Source: Candidatus Obscuribacterales bacterium (lineage in GTDB: Bacteria > Cyanobacteriota > Vampirovibrionia > Obscuribacterales > Obscuribacteraceae). From it: a stretch of 64,000 nt of DNA. The stretch spans positions 1,054,001 through 1,118,000 of the forward strand of contig JAHBVO010000001.1 in the NCBI GenBank assembly GCA_019637435.1, read 5' to 3'. Positions 48,105 through 57,296 of this stretch are shown here, piece after piece (positions within the stretch are counted from its first letter, which is position 1; every line of letters starts with the position of its first letter). The position numbers were made by a program, and so were the translations under genes. The notes beneath the pieces are model-generated. The model worked only from the letters and a program-made list of their open reading frames with translations. It had not been told where the DNA came from and did not search any database.

Positions 48105-48159
48105 CAATTGTGCACTGATCATCTTAAACCTGTCACCTCAATTGTGCACGATTTGTGCA
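48105..48159 (+). promoter_or_regulatory. TTGTGCA direct repeats in a 349-bp leader region
   Basis: The stretch 48017-48365 has no gene. It contains caattgtgcac at 48105-48115 and again at 48139-48149, and a third ttgtgca at 48153-48159. The second and third copies are 11 bases apart (7-base unit, 4-base spacer), the geometry of PhoB/OmpR-family sites, and the first lies 34 bases further upstream. They precede the four-repeat protein gene and follow a response regulator-kinase pair, so that regulator may bind here. No clear -10 was found. Confidence 0.4.
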
Positions 48160-48365
48160 TTCCGGTTTCACCAATTGCCCCCAAGTTGAGCGTAAATTGT
48201 TGATTGTGAGCCGACGAACCCCACACACGATTCGCCGAACTCACGCCTTACTATCGATCACCCTTACTACTCGCTAGCCGCCTGACCGCATAACTGTTTC
48301 ATTCCAACCAGAATCTGGTTTCTGCGGCTCTGGCTTGCTCCCGCCGTTCGCCCGGAGGAATTACA

Positions 48366-49616
48366 ATGTCAAACAATCCCGCACAAAACCTTGAAAGTTC
48401 ACTTTCTCATCAACATGGTATCGAAGCTCCGCAGCCCATTCGCGATGCTGCTGCAAACGCCTGGACACCAGAGAGTCATAAAAATGTGTTCAATCCTCCG
48501 GACGCGTCAAACACCGAAAGGGCTTTTCAGGGAAACGATGACGCAGCCAATGCTTTCCTTGCGAAAGCCTTTGGAACCTCTCCTCTCGGTGATGCCGCTC
48601 AACCAAAACATATACGCGAATTCAATTCCGGAACCAATGCGCTCGACCGCTCCGGTGGAAATTTGCAGGACGCCCTCTGCTCCATTAATGGTGGCAACGT
48701 AGATGGTGCCATTCGTGATATCACTCGTGCAATGCAAAATTCTGACCGGGGAGTCGACTCAATGAAGGAAGGCATCGAAGCGGTACGTGGTCAGACCGCC
48801 GCTAAAGGCGATATCAAGGATGGCCTGCGAGATGTAGGTTATGGAAAAAACGAAATGCAAAATGCCATCGATTCTCTGAAGAGTGGAAATACTGCCGAGG
48901 CTAAGGAGGCTATTCAGGCAGCTCTTCTTAATCTGAGCGATGGGAAAGAGCAAATAGGTTTCGGCGTTAGCGACATCGTGAATTATAAACCGGCACCAAA
49001 AGTCGATTCACCAGCGCCGGATAAACCTGAAACGCCATCGAAGCCAGAATCTCCATCGACTCCTGATTCGCCTTCCAAACCTGAAACGCCATCCACGCCA
49101 GAAACGCCATCGAAGCCGGATGTGCCGGTTACACCGGAGGTGCCTGAGAAACCTGACCCTAAGTACCCGGTTGATGCGCATATGAAAGAGTTGCGTGATA
49201 GCGGAAGACATTTTGGTCATACCAAAGAAGGCCTTGATGATGCTCTGGTGCTTCTGGCACGCGGCGATAATAACGGCGCAATCAAGAAGCTTGGATCGAG
49301 TCTTAGAGAAGTCACCGAGGGAATTGGTGACCTCAAATATGGTGCCAATGGTGGCAACGAACACGGTATTCCTGACGGCAATGTCGAAGCCGGCAACTAC
49401 TTCGACCGCAGCGGCAGAGACGCCTCCGATACACGGAAAGGCATAATCGATGCGCTCAGTAAGGTTCAGAACGGTGACAACGATCAGGCTATCGATACGC
49501 TCGTCAAAAGCATCAAAGCAATCATCAGCGCGCACAAGTCAGTCGATAAGGGTTATGAATTGCTCAAAGACGACGACAAAGGCGACCCGCGCGTGCGTTC
49601 CCGCGGCATGGCATAA
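48366..49616 (+). CDS. Unknown protein with four helical repeats and a Pro/Ser/Glu linker
   Basis: This 416-residue protein is not recognised. It has no signal peptide. Four similar units of about 42 residues (97-136, 160-200, 284-326, 354-398) share a pattern of about 10 positions: DAL or AI near the start, then Gly-(Asn/Asp), then AI, and a final G preceded by hydrophobic residues. Between units 2 and 3 lies a repetitive linker (210-266) of PETPSKPESP type. The ATG follows GGAGG (about 48354). The paired, linked layout suggests a scaffold or spacer protein, perhaps abundant; it is flanked by two sensor kinases. Confidence 0.8.
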   Translation: MSNNPAQNLESSLSHQHGIEAPQPIRDAAANAWTPESHKNVFNPPDASNTERAFQGNDDAANAFLAKAFGTSPLGDAAQPKHIREFNSGTNALDRSGGNLQDALCSINGGNVDGAIRDITRAMQNSDRGVDSMKEGIEAVRGQTAAKGDIKDGLRDVGYGKNEMQNAIDSLKSGNTAEAKEAIQAALLNLSDGKEQIGFGVSDIVNYKPAPKVDSPAPDKPETPSKPESPSTPDSPSKPETPSTPETPSKPDVPVTPEVPEKPDPKYPVDAHMKELRDSGRHFGHTKEGLDDALVLLARGDNNGAIKKLGSSLREVTEGIGDLKYGANGGNEHGIPDGNVEAGNYFDRSGRDASDTRKGIIDALSKVQNGDNDQAIDTLVKSIKAIISAHKSVDKGYELLKDDDKGDPRVRSRGMA

Positions 49617-49719
49617 ACGTTTTTTCCAAAGAGCGAGCAGGCAACGTCGGCGAAAGTCGGCGTTTGTCTTTTGGTGCTGCTCTGTAGATTCTGTTTTTCG
49701 CCTGGGTATAAGAAGAGGC

Positions 49720-51576
49720 ATGAAGCTTACCAAGCAAGGCTTTCTTATCGTCGGACTAATTTTAGTCGTGGAAGTGTGCTTCCTTGGCTATTTGAAGTTG
49801 AAACTGGACGAGACCGAAGCTGCCAATGAGCAATACGAATATGGAATGGAAGTCGTAACTCGCACGCAGGGTGTGCTTAAGATCTTTGTCGACAGCACTC
49901 ATAATCTGGCAATGTATGCGATATCGCGAAACGAAGAGCAAGGTAAGCAGTATGACGATGCTGTTAAAAACATCGAGCCTGATTTGCGCGCCTTGCAAAA
50001 ACTGGCTAAACGACAGCCGGAGATTGAAAAGAAAGTAGCTAGAATTTCCAAGCTTGCTATGGAGGCTTCCGAGCAATTCTCTGCGGCGAAGAGAGAAATG
50101 GACGAAGGAGAGTTCGTTAACTTCACGCGGCTGCGCAAAAAGATTATGCCGATTCTCTCAAAGATTATGGCTGAGACAGAACCGTTTATCGCGGCGCAGG
50201 AAAAGTATGCAAAGTCATTCAATCCCGAGCAGACTCGAAGAAGTCGTGAGCAAGCCTATTTCCTGATGTGGTGGGTCGGCGTTCCCATGAATATTTTGCT
50301 GGCTGTGATTGCTATTGGCTGGTTTATGTCGAAAATCACTGGTCGTCTAGGCATCTTGTCGGAAAACGCGAAGCGGATTGAAAGTGGCGAAGAATTGAAG
50401 CCGCCCATGGGTGGCGCCGATGAGATAAGCTCGTTAGACAGGGTGTTTCACGACATGGCGAAAGCCTTACGTGAGTCAGCTGAAAAGGAGCGACTTGCCA
50501 CTGAGTTCCTCAAGCTGAGCGAACAGGGGTTGAGAACGATTACAGATAATGTGCCGGTAGCTCTAATTACTGTCGATGAAAAGGGCGCTATTGAGAGCAT
50601 TAATCCGACAGGCGCCTCGATGTTCGCTTATCGAACCGATGAATTTTGGAATATGAATGTCGGTGACCTTTTCGAAATTGCTCCCCCGATTTCTCAGGAC
50701 TCTTTCGTCAAAGAGTTTGTAAGCAAAACAGAAACTCGACCAATCGAGATGACAGCTTGCACCAAAAGTGGTGGCAGCATTCCGGTAGAGCTGTCATTCA
50801 AGGCGTTCGAAACAAAGAAAGGCAAGCGCTTCCTCGCTACAGTTCTCGATATCACAGAGCGTCACGAGATGGAACGATTAAAGCGAGAGTTCGTTGCGAT
50901 GGTCAGCCATGACCTGCGCACTCCGCTTATGACGGTGCAGGCTTCGCTTTCGTTGTTGAACGAAGGCGCACTTGGTGAGTTGCCTCCGGAAGCGGCGAAA
51001 ATCTCTGGTAAAGCGGAAATTCAAATCGAGCGTTTGCGCGAATTGGTTTCAAACCTGCTTGATCTTGCTCGCATCGAATCTGGTAAATTCGACGTGCAAC
51101 CCTCGGAAGTTCTGCTAATGGACATTCTCGAAAACTCAGCGGACAGTGTTGCTGGATTGGCTCTAGAGCAGGGCGTGACTGTTGATGTGAAACATTCTGA
51201 TTTTGAGATCCTCGGCGATATTGACCGTTTGATTCAAGTGACGACGAACCTTTTGTCGAACGCTATCAAGTTCTCGGATACGGGCGCGAAGGTCGTTTTA
51301 TACGCGGTCGAGAAAGACAAGGATTGGATCGAAGTGCGAGTCCAGGACTTCGGAAGAGGGATACCAGAGGAGCAACAGGCGAAGATATTTAGTCGATTTG
51401 AGCAGGTCGAGGAAGATGATTCGCGCAAGCTCAAGGGCCTTGGATTGGGTTTATCGATATGTCAGGCAATAATAGAAGGGCATGGCGGCGAGATCGGTGT
51501 GGATAGCGAAGTTGGTCACGGTAGCACATTCTGGTATCGCGTAAGAAATGTGCCGGACGCTGGCAGTTCTGTTTAG
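49720..51576 (+). CDS. HAMP-PAS sensor histidine kinase
   Basis: The true start is the ATG at 49720, behind AGAAGAGG, giving 618 residues; an open frame upstream to 49450 lies inside the previous gene and reads as a shadow. A first membrane segment (about 7-24), a helical extracytoplasmic sensor (about 30-175), a second segment (about 185-205), a HAMP domain, a PAS domain (about 270-380, ending LDITERHEME) and a kinase core follow. The core has VSHDLRTPLMTVQASL, NLLSNAIKFSDTG and GLGLGLSICQAII. No regulator lies next to it; one of the OmpR regulators in the window could be its partner. Confidence 0.93.
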   Translation: MKLTKQGFLIVGLILVVEVCFLGYLKLKLDETEAANEQYEYGMEVVTRTQGVLKIFVDSTHNLAMYAISRNEEQGKQYDDAVKNIEPDLRALQKLAKRQPEIEKKVARISKLAMEASEQFSAAKREMDEGEFVNFTRLRKKIMPILSKIMAETEPFIAAQEKYAKSFNPEQTRRSREQAYFLMWWVGVPMNILLAVIAIGWFMSKITGRLGILSENAKRIESGEELKPPMGGADEISSLDRVFHDMAKALRESAEKERLATEFLKLSEQGLRTITDNVPVALITVDEKGAIESINPTGASMFAYRTDEFWNMNVGDLFEIAPPISQDSFVKEFVSKTETRPIEMTACTKSGGSIPVELSFKAFETKKGKRFLATVLDITERHEMERLKREFVAMVSHDLRTPLMTVQASLSLLNEGALGELPPEAAKISGKAEIQIERLRELVSNLLDLARIESGKFDVQPSEVLLMDILENSADSVAGLALEQGVTVDVKHSDFEILGDIDRLIQVTTNLLSNAIKFSDTGAKVVLYAVEKDKDWIEVRVQDFGRGIPEEQQAKIFSRFEQVEEDDSRKLKGLGLGLSICQAIIEGHGGEIGVDSEVGHGSTFWYRVRNVPDAGSSV

Positions 51577-51612
51577 AAAGTGATTGCCTTTTGAGCAGCT
51601 TAGATTGGAGTA

Positions 51613-53514
51613 TTACAACATCGGCTCGCCGGTTCTGCGTTTCCGCAGAGCCTTTGCCGACATGAGGAAGCGGTAGTCATCCATATCGGTCTTGCCTCCA
51701 GCAAGTGGCATGAATCCGTGTTTTTCTTTGAGCACGATCATGCCGATGCTTTCAGCCTTTCTCAGTTCCTGGACCGGGATGCTAACGGACTGCAGCCAAT
51801 AGTCACCAGGGCGGACCTTCGTGGGCAGAGGCGAAAAGTTGACTTGCTGTTCGTATATCTTGTTGCCTTGCTTGTCTAACAGTTGGACGAACAAGTAATA
51901 ATCAAGGCGCTGTTTCTTCTTTGCGCGCAGCAGCAATTCGACTTCTTCAGAGTTTTCCTTTCGATGGCTTACGACGCGTGAAATAACAAGATCATCTCCG
52001 ATGGTAATTTCTTTGGCGAGATATTTGTCGATGCTCAGAAGTTTCAAAACTTGGTTGTGATTCAATCTATCGATCATAGGGTGAAGGACGAGAACCATGC
52101 TAACCAAACACAGGAGTTCAGCTATGAGAAAGGCGCGCTTGTGTGGTGTTTTAAAAAATGCGAACACTTGCTTTTGAAGACCGAAGTACACGACCTTCGA
52201 GTTTGCATACAACTGATGAGCAAACCTTTTCAATTTATCCTTTCTCGAGTTCGACTGCTCCGGAGCGGCGGTGACAGTGACTGGTTTCGCTAAAACGTCG
52301 ACCGCATCATCAACCACATTCGGTGGCGATACCGCTGAACTCGCATCGTTTGTTCTCGTTGGTAAACTTAAATCGGGAACCAGAATTGCTGTTGTAATCA
52401 AATGTCTTATTGGCCGTTCGACAATTACAAACAGCAAGTGACTGACTATCAGCAGGAGGACGATAAACGCTGCCAGCGAGTAGATTGTGTTTTCCTGCGG
52501 TAAGTAGCATCGCCTGTACATCAAGAGCGGATAATGAATCAGATAAACGGCGTAGCTTATGTCACCGAGAAGCACCATTGGTGGTAGCGCTAAGAGTTTT
52601 GATACCAAACCTCGACCAAATGCCGTCACCATTATCAAAATATTGAAAGATAGGAGCGGAACAATCGAATTCTTGAGCCAGAAAGCTCCTGCTTCTCCGA
52701 CGTAGGGCACCGCCGCATCAGATACTGGTACCGTAGAGAACATACAATCGATTGCAAATGCAAAAGCCATAAGCTCAAGGGCTGTACCTGTCAAAACAGT
52801 TTTTAGATTCGATGTCATCGCACTCTGAACGCCGGTTTTTATGCGCGTAAATAGCGTCGCTGTCATCATTCCTGTGATGAACTCAAAAATGCGTACAGCT
52901 GGGTTTATATACAGCAAACCTTCCATGTTCCATCCTGCTGCATCTTCGGTCAGGTGGAAGTAGTTGCAGACAGCGATAAAACAGCAGATGATGAGAAACG
53001 ACAATCCAAGCGGCAGCCAGAAGTTTTTCCTTAAGAGAATAAGCAATGTTGGAAAACAGAGGTAAAAGAAAAACTCTGCTGAGATTGACCAGGATGGTGC
53101 GTTGTATGAAAAGAAAAATTGTGCAAATGGAACCCACGCATGCAGCATGAGTATGTTGGTAAGCGCGACCAGAAATTTCGGTGCTGTTCCTGAAACCGTG
53201 ACGAGAGCAGGCATTACTAGCGCTTTGTCGAGGAAGAACGCGGACACATGCAGCGGCCATAATCGCGCCACTCGTTTTACCAGAAATTCTTTAGTACTTT
53301 TGAAATCGGGTAGCTGAGGATAGACGTACGTGAGAATAAATCCGGACAACACAAAGAAGAATGTGACTGCCTGATTGAAAATCAAATTCTCCGGAAAATC
53401 ATTGAGCGGGAGAAAATCGTTGCGCACATGTCCGATTACAACCAAAAATGCCGCAAAAAAACGCAGTGCTGTTAAAGCACCCAGCTTTTGCTCACCTTGT
53501 TGTTTGATACCCAA
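51613..53514 (-). CDS. Acyltransferase-3 family membrane protein with C-terminal domain
   Basis: A 633-residue member of the OafA/acyltransferase-3 family, which acetylates or acylates surface sugars. The start LGALTALRFFAAFLVVIGHV has the His and the following Arg/Asp residues that define the active site. Ten or so membrane segments fill about 10-370, with a typical FFFVLSGF and LGDISYAVYLIHYPLL. The second half after a disordered linker has one more membrane segment and an extracytoplasmic beta-rich domain (about 500-620), which may bind the acceptor. Tail-to-tail with the kinase gene. Confidence 0.92.
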   Translation of the reverse strand: MGIKQQGEQKLGALTALRFFAAFLVVIGHVRNDFLPLNDFPENLIFNQAVTFFFVLSGFILTYVYPQLPDFKSTKEFLVKRVARLWPLHVSAFFLDKALVMPALVTVSGTAPKFLVALTNILMLHAWVPFAQFFFSYNAPSWSISAEFFFYLCFPTLLILLRKNFWLPLGLSFLIICCFIAVCNYFHLTEDAAGWNMEGLLYINPAVRIFEFITGMMTATLFTRIKTGVQSAMTSNLKTVLTGTALELMAFAFAIDCMFSTVPVSDAAVPYVGEAGAFWLKNSIVPLLSFNILIMVTAFGRGLVSKLLALPPMVLLGDISYAVYLIHYPLLMYRRCYLPQENTIYSLAAFIVLLLIVSHLLFVIVERPIRHLITTAILVPDLSLPTRTNDASSAVSPPNVVDDAVDVLAKPVTVTAAPEQSNSRKDKLKRFAHQLYANSKVVYFGLQKQVFAFFKTPHKRAFLIAELLCLVSMVLVLHPMIDRLNHNQVLKLLSIDKYLAKEITIGDDLVISRVVSHRKENSEEVELLLRAKKKQRLDYYLFVQLLDKQGNKIYEQQVNFSPLPTKVRPGDYWLQSVSIPVQELRKAESIGMIVLKEKHGFMPLAGGKTDMDDYRFLMSAKALRKRRTGEPML

Positions 53515-53623
53515 ATCGATAGTTTCTGGGAAGTCGGACTAACTCATAGAGCTTTCCAAGAGCGAGTTTGTTCCATTTAGCCACTGAGGACATTCTAACA
53601 TTGTCCTCTTGAGTACCGCGCAG

Positions 53624-54487
53624 CTAGCGTTTCAGTCCGGATGGAACACCGTTCGGGAACTCTTTCTCGATAGCTTCCTTTATTCGCGCGCTGCGGTTTT
53701 CAGGATTCGGGTGAGTGCTGAAGAATTCGATTTGCCTGGAGCCCGATGCCGCTTTTAGAACGTCCATCACATCGAGCATGGCGTGCGGATCATAACCAGC
53801 TTGTGTCATGAATTTGACGCCCAGGCGGTCGCTTTCCAGTTCATCCTGCCTACCAAATTTCATGGTCACCACTTGTCCAATCAGCGATGCCATCATCGCA
53901 CTATTCCTGCTGTTCGGATCATCCGGGTCGTAGGTGGCGAGAACCGCGGCACCGGTGAGACCCTGCGTGAGCTGCTGCTTGGCGATGTGCTCGGCTGAGT
54001 GACGAGCGACAACGTGCCCGATCTCGTGACCGAGAACTCCGGCAATTTGCCCCTTTGTTTTCAGGCGCTTCAGGAGAGCTTCGGTGATGAATACAGGTCC
54101 TCCCGGCAGCGCAAATGCGTTTACAGTCCGGTTATCGTCCAGTACCTGGAAGCGAAATCGATACGGCGATCGGTTCGCGTCGCTGTTTTGTACTAGTTCG
54201 TTTCCGATCTCATTGACCAGAGCTTGCGCAGCCGGATCATTCGCCGGACCGCCAAACTCTCGCGACATCTGGGGCGCGGACTGCATGCCCAGAGCGATTT
54301 CTTGTTTCGGAGAAATCGCGATGTGCTGTTTCTCATTAGTAATGTCGTTGAATTGCGTTTGGCTGAAGTACGTGATGATTGAAAACAGTGCCACCACAGC
54401 TGCGATGATCAGTTGAATTACAACCCGCGATCCGGTTCGGACACTCGCTCCGTCACCGTCATAACCGCCTCGCCTGCCCCACGCCAT
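53624..54487 (-). CDS. M48-family metallopeptidase, membrane anchored
   Basis: A 287-residue zinc protease of the BepA/YfgC-like type. A membrane segment lies at about 22-42. The HEIGH motif (His154, Glu155, His158) and the third ligand in DELESDRLGVKF (near 217) are present, with the typical NAFALPGGPVFITEALL segment. Such proteases maintain the cell envelope by degrading misfolded outer-membrane proteins. It lies 74 bp downstream of a 27-residue membrane peptide gene on the same strand, likely one transcript. Confidence 0.95.
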   Translation of the reverse strand: MAWGRRGGYDGDGASVRTGSRVVIQLIIAAVVALFSIITYFSQTQFNDITNEKQHIAISPKQEIALGMQSAPQMSREFGGPANDPAAQALVNEIGNELVQNSDANRSPYRFRFQVLDDNRTVNAFALPGGPVFITEALLKRLKTKGQIAGVLGHEIGHVVARHSAEHIAKQQLTQGLTGAAVLATYDPDDPNSRNSAMMASLIGQVVTMKFGRQDELESDRLGVKFMTQAGYDPHAMLDVMDVLKAASGSRQIEFFSTHPNPENRSARIKEAIEKEFPNGVPSGLKR

Positions 54488-54561
54488 GTGCTTTCTCCTC
54501 GACGTTTCAACGACTAAAATTTATCATCTGAACAAAAACAACTGCATGTTCAGATTCAGAA

Positions 54562-54645
54562 CTAGTTAAGGAAGCCGAACATCCAGAGGGCGAGAATGAC
54601 ACCACCGGGAACTCCGAGCATCCAAAGTATAAAAGCTTTACCCAT
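54562..54645 (-). CDS. Tiny hydrophobic membrane protein (27 residues)
   Basis: Found by reading the minus strand by hand; it is below usual gene-calling length. The peptide begins MGKAFILWMLGVPGGVI and ends FGFLN, forming one membrane segment. The start ATG at 54645 has AAGGAAAAGGAG about 9 bases upstream, a strong ribosome site. Short proteins with the pattern MGK...WLLGVP are widespread in bacteria and poorly characterised. A regulatory role toward the M48 protease downstream is possible but only an inference. Confidence 0.7.
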   Translation of the reverse strand: MGKAFILWMLGVPGGVILALWMFGFLN

Positions 54646-54764
54646 GATTCTAAACTCCTTTTCCTTCGAGAGCGGCTCGCTTGCCGACTCAACATGGGTT
54701 TAGTAGCAAAGGTTTGTCACATTGATGCCTGCCGCCAATTTTGACGGTGTTGGACATTTGCTCT

Positions 54765-56402
54765 CTACCGAAGCGCCTGATTGCTTTGCTCGACTTTTAA
54801 TTCGCTGTTTGGTCCCAGGAAAATTTCAAAACTTACTGAGTCTGTCGCGCTGCTTGGGAATCTCATGAGCGCGCTCCCGTCCAGCTTTTGCACGGAGGCG
54901 AGAAATTCGTCGATAAACGCTTGTGATGCTGCATCAGAAACAGGATCACTCCATTCGGTGTTTGCCGACACTTGACCGCCGCGATCAACGACGACGTTTA
55001 TTTTCATGCGCACGTTTTGCGGCGCCGCTGTTCCATGATTAGCTCGAAGGTAAGCGAATATGTTTGCATACCAGTCGTGCCATGCGGTAAAACATTCCCG
55101 CGCTGCCGCGCTGTTCATCGCTTCACGCAGGTTGTTTTCGTCTGACTCCCGATAAATGCTGGAGCCGTCTTTGAACCCGGTTTGTGCGCTCTCTTCCATA
55201 TTAATGAGGAGGAACAGTCCCCTGGGGGCAAAGAATTGTCTTTGTGTCTTTGATGTCGTAACCGCATGCGGTGGCGTAAATGCCAAAGGTTTAGATGACT
55301 GAAGTGGAGGATTGTTTTGTATAAGGAGGAAACAGGCACCTATAAGGACACCAGCAATAAGCGCTGCTAATGTCAATCTCCGCGGGCCCAGCTTCATCAG
55401 CTGCCGTTTATGTCGAACCCGAATTTGCTTTCCTTTTAAACCGTCCGCGAGTTCTCCCATTGATTGAACACGGTCATCGGGGTGTTTCTGCAAACACGCC
55501 ATGATGAGCTCTTCAAGCTGTTTGAACGACTTTGTGGAAACATGAGAGCTCTTTCCAAAGTGCTTTGAAGGTGCAATTGGATCCTCGAAGGCATGTTTGT
55601 GATAAAACGCGACTGCCTTGTCCGTGTCAAAAATCTGCTTGCCGGTGAGGCATTCATATATGACACAGCCTAAAGAATAAATGTCTGATCGATTATCTAA
55701 GTCACCGCCAGTGCATTGCTCCGGGCTCATGTATGCAGGCGTCCCCAAATGCAATCCGGTTCTGGTAACTGACGCGGCGATTTCGGTATCACAGAACTTT
55801 GCCAGACCGAAGTCGAGGATCTTCACATTCTTCTTAGAGTCAACGATTATATTTCCGGGTTTCAAATCGCGGTGCAGGATGCCTCTGGAATGCGCATCGT
55901 CCATGGCCTCTGCCGCTTGAATAAACATTGTTCTTATCGAATCATCGCTGAGCGCGCCTTGCTGTTCAAGGATCGTCTGGAGTGTCTGTCCCTCTACAAA
56001 CTCCATGATTAAATAGGGCGTGCCATCGTCCATGATACCGAAGTCGAACAGCGCTGTGATGCTGGCGTTGCTCAGTTCCTTTATTGCCAGAGCCTCTTGT
56101 TGAAACCGTTTTACTGCAGTCGGATCTGATTGCAGATTGAGCTTGAGAAATTTGATAGCCGCGACCGCGGCGCTGCTGCCATGCTGCGCTTTGTAAACAC
56201 GTCCACTCGAACCTTCACCAATGAGGTCTAGAATGTTCCATCCGGCGACAGTTTGTCCGGTATAGCCTGCGTTGACTGGACAAAGAAGGGATGAATCAAC
56301 TGGGCAATGAGTCAGGTTTTTATCCGCATCGAAAGTGTTATTGCAGGTCGGGCAAATTCGCGTCTCAACGACGCGGAATTTGTTCATTTGTTTTGTCTGC
56401 AT
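54765..56402 (-). CDS. Zinc-ribbon Ser/Thr kinase with C-terminal extracytoplasmic domain
   Basis: A Hanks-type kinase of about 545 residues from the ATG at 56402 (a TTG at 56456 and an ATG at 56387 are alternatives; none has a clear ribosome site). A zinc ribbon at about 17-45 (CPTC, then HCPVD) precedes the kinase domain (about 55-320), which has LIGEGSSGRVYK, AAIKFL, HRDLKPGN, DFG and TPAYMSPEQ. One membrane segment lies near 355-375 (TLAALIAGVLIGACFLL). The last 150 residues carry a TonB-C-like pattern (VRMKINVVVDRGGQVSANTE), which suggests an extracytoplasmic sensor or binding part. Confidence 0.9.
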   Translation of the reverse strand: MQTKQMNKFRVVETRICPTCNNTFDADKNLTHCPVDSSLLCPVNAGYTGQTVAGWNILDLIGEGSSGRVYKAQHGSSAAVAAIKFLKLNLQSDPTAVKRFQQEALAIKELSNASITALFDFGIMDDGTPYLIMEFVEGQTLQTILEQQGALSDDSIRTMFIQAAEAMDDAHSRGILHRDLKPGNIIVDSKKNVKILDFGLAKFCDTEIAASVTRTGLHLGTPAYMSPEQCTGGDLDNRSDIYSLGCVIYECLTGKQIFDTDKAVAFYHKHAFEDPIAPSKHFGKSSHVSTKSFKQLEELIMACLQKHPDDRVQSMGELADGLKGKQIRVRHKRQLMKLGPRRLTLAALIAGVLIGACFLLIQNNPPLQSSKPLAFTPPHAVTTSKTQRQFFAPRGLFLLINMEESAQTGFKDGSSIYRESDENNLREAMNSAAARECFTAWHDWYANIFAYLRANHGTAAPQNVRMKINVVVDRGGQVSANTEWSDPVSDAASQAFIDEFLASVQKLDGSALMRFPSSATDSVSFEIFLGPNSELKVEQSNQALR

Positions 56403-56615
56403 AGGTTTAAATCCGGTAGTAAGAATGTGCTGGAACACTGCATGTGAGCATCGCAATAATGCAGACGGATGTCAATAGGAGTAGATCGCTTGTGCTGTTC
56501 CTGGCGAAGGCAGTCCTGGTAAGGATTCTAGAGGAACAAACCCATTTTCGATTAACCTACAGTTTACCGAGTTCTGAAATCGGGGTTACGAAATCGCGAG
56601 CACGGCTCAATATCA

Positions 56616-57296
56616 CTAGTTTTGAGACTGTTCCATCTTCTTGTAGAGTTTGTTTCTCCACATTTTAACGGTGCCACTATCAGTGGTTCCACCCTTGTAC
56701 TCGAGGCAACGGTTGTAGTCTTTCATGGCCTTAGCATATTGACCCAGCAGTTCGTAACTGCGTCCTCTAGCCATGTACAGGCTGAAGAATTTGGTTTGCT
56801 TCTTTCTGCCGTGCTCTTCCGAGTCGATTCCTGATGTGAAATCAGCAATTGCCTTGCTATGTTCGTTGAGTTTTTGATAACACCTTCCCCGGTGTAGATA
56901 TGGATTGCCGGGCGATTCCGGAGTTAGCTTTATAACCCTGTTCAAATCTGCAATAGCTTTATCGAACTCATTCAGATTTATGTAGCACTTTCCGCGTCTT
57001 TCGTACAGATTCGCATTGTTCGGATTTTCCTGAACGGCGCTGTTGAACAGTACTATTGCCTGGCGGTACTCACCGAGTGCTTCGAGCTCCTCCGCTCGCA
57101 AAAGTGCTTTCTTCGTTTTCACGCTTACGAAGTCTGCCTGCGTTCTGGACTGGTTGTCACCAGGCGAGCGACTCTTTGCAGGACTGCCCGCGTTCGCGGA
57201 AACGGTCGTGCTTGAGACAAAAGCACATACGATGAGGGAGAGTAACGCGTATTTGTGCGGGCTCCTCAATTGGAAAGCAACTACTTCTCGCCTCAC
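56616..57296 (-). CDS. Secreted TPR protein overlapping a kinase gene
   Basis: The best start is GTG at 57296, which overlaps the stop of the upstream kinase as GTGA; a longer frame to 57464 lies inside that kinase gene and is a shadow. The result is 226 residues with a signal peptide (core YALLSLIVCAFVSSTTVSANA). About four TPR units follow (for example ANLYERRGKCYINLNEFDK and NPYLHRGRCYQKLNEHSKA). The direct coupling to a kinase gene suggests the two work together, with the TPR protein outside the membrane. Its partner is unknown. Confidence 0.85.
   Translation of the reverse strand: MRREVVAFQLRSPHKYALLSLIVCAFVSSTTVSANAGSPAKSRSPGDNQSRTQADFVSVKTKKALLRAEELEALGEYRQAIVLFNSAVQENPNNANLYERRGKCYINLNEFDKAIADLNRVIKLTPESPGNPYLHRGRCYQKLNEHSKAIADFTSGIDSEEHGRKKQTKFFSLYMARGRSYELLGQYAKAMKDYNRCLEYKGGTTDSGTVKMWRNKLYKKMEQSQN

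Noticed and set aside
49450..49719. Upstream extension of the second histidine kinase
   Set aside because: It overlaps the four-repeat gene, is rich in Arg and Ser like an antisense-frame artefact, and the ATG at 49720 has a ribosome site and directly precedes the membrane segment.
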